10,967 bases of DNA from Sphingobacterium sp. UBA1575 (GCA_002322865.1 DCOH01000049.1:46874-57840), one strand, 5' to 3'; shown: positions 1 through 6,958, counted from the first letter of the stretch. The notes: generated from the sequence alone by a model not told the origin. Numbers and translations: made by a program.

Positions 1-70
1 ACCTCCTCGCAATGACGATATGATTCGCAATGACGGTGAGGTCGCAATGACGATATGATTCCCAATGACG
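1..70 (-). repeat. Tandem REP-like units (CGTCATTGCGA family), 3' of the M56 gene
   Basis: Four copies of CGCAATGACG (the last one CCCAATGACG) begin at 8, 26, 43 and 61, so the spacing is 17-18 nt. Two 20-nt stretches, 7-26 and 42-61, are identical. Read on the minus strand, which is the direction of the adjacent M56 gene, each unit is CGTCATTGCG. The same unit recurs at 4101-4184, 6959-7061 and 10910-10967. There is no coding potential and no target-site duplication. The array probably continues beyond the window edge. It is best described as a degenerate REP/BIME-type intergenic repeat; any function is inferred. Confidence 0.85.
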
Positions 71-79
71 TTAAAAAAC

Positions 80-2074
80 CTACTTCGTCATTACCGAAAC
101 AGCGCCTTCCGAAGCCTTGTTTCCAAACATATGTTTCGCTGTCTCATCCGGGATATAAGCAACTTCCTTAATATCCTTTACATCCAACCTTGACAGCTTC
201 CCAGCTTTCACTTCATTACCATCTAAATAATACACCGCTTTTTCAGGAAGATTATTCAGGAACTCCGTATAATCCCCTTCTTTAATCAATCGCCTATTGA
301 TCCAGATAGGATTCGCATTCCCAGGAAACTTTTTAAAACCTGTAACCACTACTTCCTTTACCCTCCCATGTAGCGAAGGAATAGAATCCTTAACCACTTT
401 TCCAAGGCCATTAAATCCTAACTTTGTTGTAATCAAAATCACACCATCTTTTCCTCTATCACCATATAAAGCGGTAGAAGATTTATCCTTATATACGGTA
501 ATAGACTCGATATTATCCGGTTCAATCCCCTCCCAACTACTTACCGGACTACCATCGACTACAATTAAAGGCTCTCCCCCGGACCCTACTTTACTTCCAT
601 TGATCCTAATTTTTGGTTGACCTCCCAGATTTCTGAAAAACAACTTTGAAACTTCCCCAGTTGTACCAACCCCATTAACATTCAATTTTTTCACCTCCGG
701 CGCTGATTGATTTTTTTCAACAAAATTATCCTCACCATCAACCGTAAAGATATTTGGATGTGAACCTTTCAAAGCTTCTAACTCTCCATCCTTAATGGAA
801 ATATAAATGTGTCCCTTTTCGGTCTTGGTCGTCCCTTCATTAGGTTTATAAATCTCCACTTTTAAAATCTCATTTATATCAATTTTTTCCAGCACCTTAT
901 TATCGTTAACCTCTTTACCATTGACAAAGTACCGCGGACGATCCTCTTTATTCTTAAAATTCAATTTAAAATTTTCCGGTTTTTCAATCACCATCCGCTT
1001 ATTGGAACCATCCACATCACTCACATAAGAGGCTTTTCCAGAAAATAATAAATCAGCAGAAATACTCTTTGCAATTTTCTTAAGCTGAACAGTATCCCTT
1101 TTCACCTCCTTCACCGTATCCTTCGCCCCAATCTTCGGCAAATTCACCACAACCTCATCCAGCATCTTCCCTACATCTGCCTGTTTCAGGTTGTCCACAA
1201 CAACCTCGATTTTACCTTCCGCCTGGCTTACCGAAAAGGTAATCCCGGCCACGATCAACATCGGGAGCATAAAAGCATACTTGCCCAGCTCCAATTTAGA
1301 TGACCTTTTTTTGTTCATCATCATAATGCGCTTTTTTAGTGTGTTAAAATTAAACTGATTACTGATGCCGACCCGAGCACCCTGCTTGGTCACATGCAGC
1401 AATGAATACTGATAAGTCTGTCGATCCACCCCTTTATCCAGCACCTGTTGATCGGTCAGGAATTCTAGATTCTGACGCACGGCTCTGCGCATGAGCCATA
1501 CGAAAGGATTGTACCAACAGCTTATCAATACAAACTCAAACAATAATACATCTACACTGTGTTGGCCTTTCACGTGGATGTATTCGTGCTTAAATATATC
1601 GTTCAGCTCCAGCTCTTCATGCTGTTGCTGATGTAAATAGATCTTGTTGAAAAATGAAAATGGTGTAATAGGAAATACCACATTCCTGAACAGGTAATCG
1701 CGCCATTGGGCTGGCTTGGAATGCCAATGTATCCGAAACAGGCTTAGCAATTGAAGGATCAACTTCACAGCAAATACAGCCGCCCCCAATAATAATAGTC
1801 CCACCAGCAGATCCGATAGCAGCAAGCTGCTCTGGGTTTCCTCCAGGTCAAAAGGCAGATAAGCCAGCACCTCCCCTTGTGGAAGATCGATCTTTTCTGC
1901 AAACCATGCCCTGATGTTCAAAAAGGGATATACGAAAGCATAAACTGCCCCCAAAACAAAATAAACCCTGTTGAGGGAATAGAATGTCAATCCCTTTAAC
2001 AGAAAATGATAGCCCAGGAATAACAGACTCAGCAATAGGTTTACTTGAAGGATATAGGTTAGTAGACTTTCCAT
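80..2074 (-). CDS. M56 (BlaR1-like) membrane zinc metallopeptidase with C-terminal TonB-plug-like repeats
   Basis: This is a 664-residue integral membrane protease of the BlaR1/MecR1 family. Hydrophobic segments lie at about 4-26, 34-52, 86-113 and 174-194, with another at about 266-284 followed by a long extracytoplasmic tail. The zinc motif HEYIH is at 163-167, and E204 in NLEFLTDQ is the likely third ligand. The block around WYNPFVWLMRRAVRQN (187-202) is typical of the family. In known systems such proteins signal by cleaving a BlaI-type repressor, and one is encoded directly upstream (55-nt gap, same strand), so the two are probably co-transcribed. There is no penicillin-binding sensor domain. 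Instead the tail carries three modules resembling TonB-receptor plug cores (about 380-428, 502-551 and 615-664), with EVVVTGF at 574-580 like the linker before SusC-type plugs. The signal it senses is unknown. The family call is firm; the sensory role of the tail is inference. Confidence 0.9.
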   Translation of the reverse strand: MESLLTYILQVNLLLSLLFLGYHFLLKGLTFYSLNRVYFVLGAVYAFVYPFLNIRAWFAEKIDLPQGEVLAYLPFDLEETQSSLLLSDLLVGLLLLGAAVFAVKLILQLLSLFRIHWHSKPAQWRDYLFRNVVFPITPFSFFNKIYLHQQQHEELELNDIFKHEYIHVKGQHSVDVLLFEFVLISCWYNPFVWLMRRAVRQNLEFLTDQQVLDKGVDRQTYQYSLLHVTKQGARVGISNQFNFNTLKKRIMMMNKKRSSKLELGKYAFMLPMLIVAGITFSVSQAEGKIEVVVDNLKQADVGKMLDEVVVNLPKIGAKDTVKEVKRDTVQLKKIAKSISADLLFSGKASYVSDVDGSNKRMVIEKPENFKLNFKNKEDRPRYFVNGKEVNDNKVLEKIDINEILKVEIYKPNEGTTKTEKGHIYISIKDGELEALKGSHPNIFTVDGEDNFVEKNQSAPEVKKLNVNGVGTTGEVSKLFFRNLGGQPKIRINGSKVGSGGEPLIVVDGSPVSSWEGIEPDNIESITVYKDKSSTALYGDRGKDGVILITTKLGFNGLGKVVKDSIPSLHGRVKEVVVTGFKKFPGNANPIWINRRLIKEGDYTEFLNNLPEKAVYYLDGNEVKAGKLSRLDVKDIKEVAYIPDETAKHMFGNKASEGAVSVMTK

Positions 2075-2129
2075 GGTTAGTCGTTTTTATTGTACAGGAT
2101 GTATTTGCTATGATTCTTCTTCGGAAGGA

Positions 2130-2495
2130 TTACTTGCTTTTATTGTTCTGGATCATATCCATGATTTCCTTGAGTTCATTCGGGCTCAATTTCTCTTCTT
2201 TCACGAAAAAGGAAACCATCTCCTTATAGGAATTCTTAAAATAATCACCCACAAAAGAGCTCATGAATTTTCCTTTATACTCTTCCGAGCTGATAATGGG
2301 CTCATATCGTTTGGCATTGGCATATTTTACAGGTTTTACATAGCCTTTTCGCTCCAGGTTCCGGATGGTTGATGCCAGGGTGGTATAGGGCATTTCCGAA
2401 CCCTTCATGTTCTCCAAAATCTCCCGAATAAAGCCGCCATTCAATTGCCAGATGGACAGCATCGCCTCTTCTTCTTGTATCGTTAATTTTTCCAT
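2130..2495 (-). CDS. BlaI/MecI/CopY-family transcriptional repressor
   Basis: This 121-residue winged-helix repressor has the usual length for the family (about 120-130 aa). Residues 1-70 form the DNA-binding domain, with the recognition region PYTTLASTIRNLERKGYVKP at 36-55. The C-terminal half (about 71-118) is the helical dimerisation part, ending in a SPNELKEIMDMI-type helix at 104-115. The segment FFVKEEKLS (96-104) aligns by eye with the MecI segment that is cut by MecR1, placing the equivalent scissile bond near F96-F97; this is inference. It is the first gene of a pair with the M56 peptidase downstream, which is the standard repressor/anti-repressor arrangement. A perfect dyad 24 bp upstream of the start codon (2519-2533) suggests autoregulation. 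AGGAAA lies close before the ATG, a weak Shine-Dalgarno. Confidence 0.92.
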   Translation of the reverse strand: MEKLTIQEEEAMLSIWQLNGGFIREILENMKGSEMPYTTLASTIRNLERKGYVKPVKYANAKRYEPIISSEEYKGKFMSSFVGDYFKNSYKEMVSFFVKEEKLSPNELKEIMDMIQNNKSK

Positions 2496-2518
2496 TTTCC
2501 TTATTATTTCCTCTAATT

Positions 2519-2533
2519 TACGAATAATTCGTA
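2519..2533. promoter_or_regulatory. Probable BlaI-type operator (perfect 7+1+7 dyad)
   Basis: TACGAAT-A-ATTCGTA is a perfect inverted repeat with a single central base, 24 bp upstream of the repressor start codon. It lies just downstream of a candidate -7 box (2539-2546), where a bound dimer would cover the transcription start. BlaI/MecI repressors bind TAC...GTA dyads near their own promoters. I saw no second copy of this dyad in the window, so gltA control from this site is possible only through its location in the shared intergenic region. Confidence 0.7.
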
Positions 2534-2538
2534 GTTCT

Positions 2539-2546
2539 CCAAGATA
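2539..2546 (-). promoter_or_regulatory. Candidate -7 box for the blaI-M56 operon
   Basis: On the minus strand this reads TATCTTGG, one mismatch from the Bacteroidota -7 consensus TAnnTTTG. It sits 5 nt upstream of the dyad operator and 43 nt upstream of the start codon. No convincing -33 element was seen. Confidence 0.4.
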
Positions 2547-2751
2547 TTTAACATTTTTTTAATATTTGGTTCAACAGCTAAGTAGCTGAGGGTTAGCGAG
2601 ACAACCATCAAAAGTGTGTTTAAAAACAGCCTTAAATACAGTAAAAAAGGCTAAAATAAGGTTTTCCGAACTTTCTGGAAAATTGTCTTAAAATGACGAT
2701 TATATGTTATTATTATTCAATTTTAACCTCAGAAAATAGAAATCAATTTTA

Positions 2752-2759
2752 TACATTTG
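2752..2759 (+). promoter_or_regulatory. gltA promoter, -7 box
   Basis: TACATTTG matches the Bacteroidota -7 consensus TAnnTTTG exactly. It lies 48 nt upstream of the gltA ATG, giving a predicted leader of about 40 nt. No clear -33 TTTG is present at the usual distance. Confidence 0.65.
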
Positions 2760-2807
2760 TAAGTAAACGTTATATGTTATAATACAATTAATACTAGAAA
2801 TTTTATT

Positions 2808-4094
2808 ATGTCTGAAACTGCATCTATTAACTTGAATGGATCTACCTTCGAGATGCCTGTCATCACAGGGACAGAGAATGAGAAAGCCCTAGATATTTCG
2901 AAACTTAGAGACCAATCAGGATATATTACTTTGGACCCCGGATTCAAGAACACGGGTTCTACAAAAAGTGCTATTACATTCCTTGACGGTGAAAAGGGTA
3001 TCCTACAGTACAGAGGATATGCTATTGAAGATTTAGCAGAGAAATCCACTTTCCTAGAAGTTGCTTATTTATTGATCTATGGGGATCTTCCTACGAAGGA
3101 CGTGCTGGAGAAATTCCGTGCGGATATTCGTGCGCAGATGATGATCCATGAGGATATGAAGAACTTCTTTACAGGATTTCCTTCCAAATCACACCCGATG
3201 GGTCAATTATCCTGTTTAGTAGGTGTATTGTCTTCTTTCTATCCGGAGTCTTTGAACCCGAACCAAACAGAAGAAGAAGAAAACAAAACCATCATCAATC
3301 TATTGGCGAAAATGCCAACGATTGTTTCTTGGATCCAGAAGAAATCATTGGGACATCCGGTAGTTTATCCAAAGAACAACTTCGGTTATATCGAGAACTT
3401 CTTGAACATGATCTTCGGAGAAGTGAACCAAGAGAAGACTTTCGATCCGTTGATCATTGACGCGATGCATAAATTATTGATCCTTCATGCCGATCATGAG
3501 CAGAACTGTTCGACCTCTACGGTAAGAATGGTAGGATCATCCAATGCGAACATGTACGCTTCGATCTCAGCAGGTATCAATGCGCTTTGGGGACCACTTC
3601 ACGGTGGAGCGAACCAAGCGGTAATTGAAATGTTGGAAGCGATCAAAGCAGATGGTGGTGATGCAGACAAATATCTGGCAAAAGCAAAAGATAAGAACGA
3701 TCCTTTCCGTTTGATGGGATTCGGACACCGTGTATATAAGAACTTTGACCCTCGTGCGAAAATCATTAAGAAAGCTTGTGACGATGTGTTGGAGAAATTA
3801 GGGGTTAATGATCCGGTATTGGATATTGCGAAACGTTTGGAAGAAGCAGCATTGAACGATCAGTATTTCATCGATCGTAAGTTGTATCCGAATGTGGATT
3901 TCTATTCGGGTATTATTTACCGTGCATTAGGATTTAACTCGGATATGTTTACGGTATTGTTCGCTCTTGGTCGTTTACCAGGATGGATCGCACAATGGAA
4001 AGAAATGAGGGATAATAAAGAACCGATCGGAAGACCTAGACAGGTATATATCGGTGAGACTTTACGTCCTTATGTGCCTATTTCTGAGAGGTAG
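2808..4094 (+). CDS. gltA: Citrate synthase, hexameric Gram-negative type
   Basis: This cytosolic enzyme condenses acetyl-CoA with oxaloacetate to citrate, the entry step of the TCA cycle. At 428 residues it is essentially the length of E. coli GltA (427). The catalytic residues fall where expected: H265 in WGPLHGGAN (261-269), H307 in GFGHRVYKNFDPRA (304-317) and D364 in NVDFYSG (362-368). The HADHEQNCST block at 227-236 is also typical. The start is fixed by length and by an upstream consensus -7 box. The gene stands alone between a divergent repressor operon and a convergent small gene. Its 3' end is followed by a long palindrome and a T-run that could end transcription. No truncation or unusual residue was seen. 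Confidence 0.98.
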   Translation: MSETASINLNGSTFEMPVITGTENEKALDISKLRDQSGYITLDPGFKNTGSTKSAITFLDGEKGILQYRGYAIEDLAEKSTFLEVAYLLIYGDLPTKDVLEKFRADIRAQMMIHEDMKNFFTGFPSKSHPMGQLSCLVGVLSSFYPESLNPNQTEEEENKTIINLLAKMPTIVSWIQKKSLGHPVVYPKNNFGYIENFLNMIFGEVNQEKTFDPLIIDAMHKLLILHADHEQNCSTSTVRMVGSSNANMYASISAGINALWGPLHGGANQAVIEMLEAIKADGGDADKYLAKAKDKNDPFRLMGFGHRVYKNFDPRAKIIKKACDDVLEKLGVNDPVLDIAKRLEEAALNDQYFIDRKLYPNVDFYSGIIYRALGFNSDMFTVLFALGRLPGWIAQWKEMRDNKEPIGRPRQVYIGETLRPYVPISER

Positions 4095-4100
4095 TTAAAA

Positions 4101-4184
4101 CGTCATTGCGAGACTTTTCGTCATTGCGAGGAACGAAGCAATCTTCAAACTAATTGAAAGATTGCTTCGTTCCTCGCAATGACG
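4101..4184. repeat. REP-like palindrome between gltA and the T9SS gene
   Basis: One free unit CGTCATTGCGAG (4101-4112) is followed 18 nt later by a palindrome. Its arms, 4119-4145 and 4158-4184, are perfect complements over 27 bp and are separated by a 12-nt loop. The arms contain GAGGAACGAAGCAATCTT, and the right arm is the exact reverse complement. The same arms occur at 6959-7024 with a different loop. The structure begins 7 nt after the gltA stop codon. Confidence 0.95.
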
Positions 4185-4196
4185 CTTTTTTTTGCC
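4119..4196 (+). terminator. Possible gltA terminator formed by the palindrome plus T-run
   Basis: The 27-bp hairpin is followed after one G-C step by a run of eight T residues (4186-4193) on the plus strand. This gives an intrinsic-terminator-like layout for gltA transcripts. The stem is much longer than usual for intrinsic terminators, so it may serve equally as a 3'-end stability hairpin. Confidence 0.5.
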
Positions 4197-4202
4197 TCCT
4201 CC

Positions 4203-4252
4203 TCCTCGCTAACCCACTCCTCGCTAAGGTAACCCACTCTTCGCTAACCCAT
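4203..4252. repeat. Three tandem TCCTCGCTAACCCAC units
   Basis: Three imperfect copies lie head to tail: 4203-4217, 4218-4237 (with a 5-nt expansion reading CTAAGGTAACCC) and 4238-4252 (TCTTCGCTAACCCAT). They sit between the REP-like palindrome and the terminator of the minus-strand gene. The core CTCGCTAACCC occurs once more, inverted, at 2590-2600. There is no coding potential. Confidence 0.75.
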
Positions 4253-4280
4253 TTCTCATAAACACCCCTCCTAAATCACA

Positions 4281-4310
4281 TAAAAAAAGCCTCCCAATTC
4301 TTGGAAGGCT
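4281..4310 (-). terminator. Intrinsic terminator of the T9SS-domain gene
   Basis: On the minus strand AGCCTTCCAA-GAA-TTGGGAGGCT forms a 10-bp stem with one mismatch (4288-4310), followed by a run of seven T residues (4287 down to 4281). It lies about 38 nt past the stop codon of the minus-strand gene. On the plus strand the stem is also flanked by an A-run, so it works best in the minus direction. Confidence 0.85.
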
Positions 4311-4347
4311 AAAAAAAATAAAAAAAATATCTTATCGAAAACGAATC

Positions 4348-4803
4348 TTACCTCACCGTAAACCGTTTCACTACTGATTCCGTTCCGGAACTAACCCTTA
4401 CAAAATAAAACCCTTCGGATAATTTCTGGTTCACATCAAAGTTCAAACTCTGCTGTCCAGCGTCTAAGCTCGAATTATGCAGGTTCAACACTTCATTTCC
4501 CAAGGCATCCATAATCTTAATCACTACCGTATTGCTCTTGTTCAGTTTGAAGTTCACTGTAACCTCTCCAGCAATAGGATTGTACAATACTTTTACATCA
4601 TTGATTAATTTATCTGACTGCTCAGCCAATAAATTCACTTTTGCGACGTTTCTACTTTTAGATGCCACCATAGCGACCTTATTTGACCTTGTTCCAACCG
4701 TATCAACGGATGAATGAGAGGCTTGCGCATAGCTAAACACGGCCCCTAAAAGGACTATGTTTAATAGTGCATAGCGTGATATTTTCCTCAATTCTAATTT
4801 CAT
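4348..4803 (-). CDS. Small secreted protein consisting almost only of a T9SS type A sorting domain
   Basis: This 151-residue protein has an N-terminal signal peptide: basic MKLELRKISR, a hydrophobic stretch at 11-25, and likely cleavage after AQA near residue 28. A low-complexity linker (about 29-65) follows, then an 85-residue domain from about 66 to the end. That domain has the pattern of T9SS type A sorting domains: a YNP-type start (74-76), VVIKIMDALGNEV (93-105), LDAGQQSLNFDV (113-124), LSEGFYFVRVSSG (128-140) and a terminal VKRFTVR (145-151). Such domains normally trail a large cargo protein and direct it across the outer membrane. Here no cargo domain is present. It has its own terminator and its own upstream -7 boxes, so it looks like a complete gene rather than a fragment. 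The function of a cargo-less form is unknown. Confidence 0.85.
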   Translation of the reverse strand: MKLELRKISRYALLNIVLLGAVFSYAQASHSSVDTVGTRSNKVAMVASKSRNVAKVNLLAEQSDKLINDVKVLYNPIAGEVTVNFKLNKSNTVVIKIMDALGNEVLNLHNSSLDAGQQSLNFDVNQKLSEGFYFVRVSSGTESVVKRFTVR

Positions 4804-4842
4804 CGTTGGTACTTAGATTTCTTTTCTGTGACTTGGTTTAAC

Positions 4843-4883
4843 CAAAAGTAATCATTTAATCCTTAAAACCTAATACAAAAGTA
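4843..4883 (-). promoter_or_regulatory. Twin consensus -7 boxes and a dyad upstream of the T9SS-domain gene
   Basis: TACTTTTG, an exact TAnnTTTG match on the minus strand, occurs twice: at 4876-4883 and at 4843-4850, which is 33 nt apart and 40-73 nt upstream of the start codon. The proximal copy overlaps a perfect dyad TTGGTT-T-AACCAA at 4833-4845. This allows either two start sites or one promoter plus an operator. No clear -33 element was identified for either. Confidence 0.5.
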
Positions 4884-4965
4884 GAGATTTTTCGATTTTT
4901 TGACGGGAAAAAATAAATCCTTTAACAATTTTTAACAGGAAATTACGTTGTGCCATAAAAAGTTG

Positions 4966-4973
4966 TAATTTCG
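4966..4973 (+). promoter_or_regulatory. Candidate -7 box for kup
   Basis: TAATTTCG is one mismatch from TAnnTTTG and lies 37 nt upstream of the kup ATG. A TTG at 4948-4950 is somewhat close for a -33 element (15-nt spacer). Assignment rests on position and partial match. Confidence 0.4.
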
Positions 4974-5010
4974 TGCCGTTTTTTATATTCTAAAACATTA
5001 ACAATTAAGT

Positions 5011-6951
5011 ATGTCCACAGACCATAAACAAAATCTCAACAAAATAAGTTTTGCGGGATTATTAATTAGTTTAGGAATCATTTTTGGCGACATCGGAACA
5101 TCTCCCCTTTATGTATTCAAAGCAATCTTTAATAAAGGTGAAATCACGGAAATGGTCATCTTCGGAGGACTTTCCTGTATCTTTTGGACGCTAACCCTAC
5201 AAACAACGGTCAAATACGTGTTGATCACCCTCAATGCCGATAACAAAGGGGAAGGTGGGATCCTGTCGCTGTTCTCCTTGGTAAGAAGAAGAGCAAAATG
5301 GTTGATCATCCCGGCCATCATCGGTGCGAGTACACTCCTGGCCGATGGTATGATCACACCTGCGATCACCATTTCCTCTGCTGTGGAAGGGTTGGCCATT
5401 AAAACGCCAAATTTCCCAACCATTCCGGTCGTGGTGCTCATCATTTCCCTATTATTCATCATCCAACGATTCGGGACGAATATCGTCGGCCGTGTTTTCG
5501 GTCCGTTGATGTTCATCTGGTTCTCCACCATCGGGATTTTAGGGATCTCCTACCTTGGCCATTCGCCGGAAATCTGGAAGGCCTTAAATCCATATTATGC
5601 TTACCAACTATTGAGCAATTACCCTAATGCCTGGTTTATCCTAGGAGCCATTTTCCTATGTACAACGGGTGCTGAAGCGCTTTATTCCGATATGGGGCAT
5701 TGTGGGAAGTCGAATATCCGTATCTCGTGGATCTTTGTGAAACTGATGTTGATCCTGAACTACTTCGGACAGGGCGCCTGGTTATTGGAAAATCAAGGTT
5801 CCATGTTGGGTGAAATCAACCCTTTCTATGCCATCATGCCAGATTGGTTTGTGATCTGGGGGGTGACCATTGCAACTATTGCTGCTATTATTGCTAGTCA
5901 GGCCATGATCTCGGGATCATTTACCCTGATTGCCGAAGCTGTACGTTTGAATATTTGGCCGAAAGTGGCTATTCGATATCCTAGTGACCATAAAGGGCAG
6001 ATCTATGTCCCATCGGTTAACCTCATCCTCTATTTGGGCTGTATGTTGATCATCTTGGTATTTCGCGAATCCAGCAACATGGAGGCAGCCTACGGATTGG
6101 CTATCAACCTGACTTTCATCGCCACAACCATCTTGATGACGGTATTTATGCTTAGAAAACGCATCAATCCTATTTTGGTCGGGCTGTTTGCCCTGGTGTA
6201 TACCGCTATAGAATTGGCTTTCTTGGTGGGTAATATCAGTAAGATTACACATGGTGGCTGGTTGACATTGCTATTGGCCATTATATTGTTCGTCGTGATG
6301 TATGCTTGGTTCGGGGCTAGGAAGATCAAGAACCGTTTTGTGAAGTTTGTGGATGTGAGGGAGTATTACCCTATCCTATCCGAATTGAGCGAGGATGAAA
6401 CGGTGCCTTATTTTGCTTCGCATTTGGTGTATCTGACCAGTGCGAATAACATCCATGAGGTAGAATCGAAGATTACCTATTCGATCATAAATAAAAAGCC
6501 GAAGCGGGCTGATGTGTATTGGCTAGCGCATGTGGATGTAATGGATAATCCGCATACAAGAGAATATAAGGTGACGCAATTGGTCCCTGGAAAGGTTATC
6601 CGGATAGATTTTCACCTGGGTTTTAGGGAGGAGCAGAAGATCAGTTTATTGTTCCGGAAAGTGGTGGAAGATATGGTGAAGAATGGGGAGATTGATATTA
6701 CCAGTAATTATGAGACCTTGAAGAAGCATCATATTCCTGGGGATTTTAATTTTGTGGTACTGGAGAAAGTGATTTCCAAAACGCATTTCTTGAAATGGAA
6801 TGAGAAAATTATTCTGGAGATCTATAAGGTTTTGAAGAAGTTTAGTTTATCGGAAGAGAAAGGCTTTGGGTTGGATAGTAGTTTTGTGACGCTGGAAAGG
6901 GTGCCATTGACTATTCCGAATACGGAAGAAGTGAAGTTGAAGAGGTTGTAA
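5011..6951 (+). CDS. kup: Kup-family potassium uptake transporter
   Basis: This 646-residue inner-membrane K+ importer belongs to the KUP/HAK/KT family, thought to be K+/H+ symporters. The family signature GDIGTSPLYV is at 26-35, with D27 and Y34 in the positions important for transport in this family. The stretch NADNKGEGGILSLFSL (75-90) and GADGMITPAIT-like residues (STLLADGMITPAIT, 107-120) are also diagnostic. About twelve membrane segments span roughly 12-435, including the clear ones at 138-152, 163-182, 206-220, 280-300, 335-350, 362-380, 387-406 and 416-434. A soluble C-terminal domain of about 205 residues (440-646) follows, as in E. coli Kup (622 aa). It is a single gene, divergent from the T9SS-domain gene and convergent with the permease. 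Its stop codon is 7 nt from a REP-like palindrome. Confidence 0.97.
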   Translation: MSTDHKQNLNKISFAGLLISLGIIFGDIGTSPLYVFKAIFNKGEITEMVIFGGLSCIFWTLTLQTTVKYVLITLNADNKGEGGILSLFSLVRRRAKWLIIPAIIGASTLLADGMITPAITISSAVEGLAIKTPNFPTIPVVVLIISLLFIIQRFGTNIVGRVFGPLMFIWFSTIGILGISYLGHSPEIWKALNPYYAYQLLSNYPNAWFILGAIFLCTTGAEALYSDMGHCGKSNIRISWIFVKLMLILNYFGQGAWLLENQGSMLGEINPFYAIMPDWFVIWGVTIATIAAIIASQAMISGSFTLIAEAVRLNIWPKVAIRYPSDHKGQIYVPSVNLILYLGCMLIILVFRESSNMEAAYGLAINLTFIATTILMTVFMLRKRINPILVGLFALVYTAIELAFLVGNISKITHGGWLTLLLAIILFVVMYAWFGARKIKNRFVKFVDVREYYPILSELSEDETVPYFASHLVYLTSANNIHEVESKITYSIINKKPKRADVYWLAHVDVMDNPHTREYKVTQLVPGKVIRIDFHLGFREEQKISLLFRKVVEDMVKNGEIDITSNYETLKKHHIPGDFNFVVLEKVISKTHFLKWNEKIILEIYKVLKKFSLSEEKGFGLDSSFVTLERVPLTIPNTEEVKLKRL

Positions 6952-6958
6952 GGTTTGG

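Larger units (their letters stand above)
2496..2807. other. Divergent intergenic region between blaI-type gene and gltA
   Basis: This 312-nt A/T-rich control region has no coding potential that I can support. Reading left to right it holds the dyad operator (2519-2533) and the minus-strand -7 candidate. Next come a 6-bp inverted repeat CAGCTA-AG-TAGCTG (2575-2588) and a single inverted CTCGCTAACCC unit (2590-2600). A small hairpin follows, TTTTCC/GGAAAA (2662-2667 with 2677-2682). Two copies of TTATATGTTAT (2700-2710 and 2770-2780) flank the gltA -7 box (2752-2759). None of the 3'-end REP units occur here. Confidence 0.7.

Noticed and set aside
80..2495. Beta-lactam resistance sensor operon (blaR1-blaI)
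   Set aside because: The peptidase lacks a penicillin-binding sensor domain and no beta-lactamase is adjacent; only the family-level call is kept.
2662..2682. Small hairpin TTTTCC/GGAAAA as a terminator or riboswitch before gltA
   Set aside because: The stem is six pairs, mostly A-T, with a 9-nt loop, no T-run, and lies upstream of the gltA promoter.
5109..6329. Minus-strand open frames opposite kup
   Set aside because: They are antisense to a well-supported transporter gene and show no recognisable domain or plausible start region.
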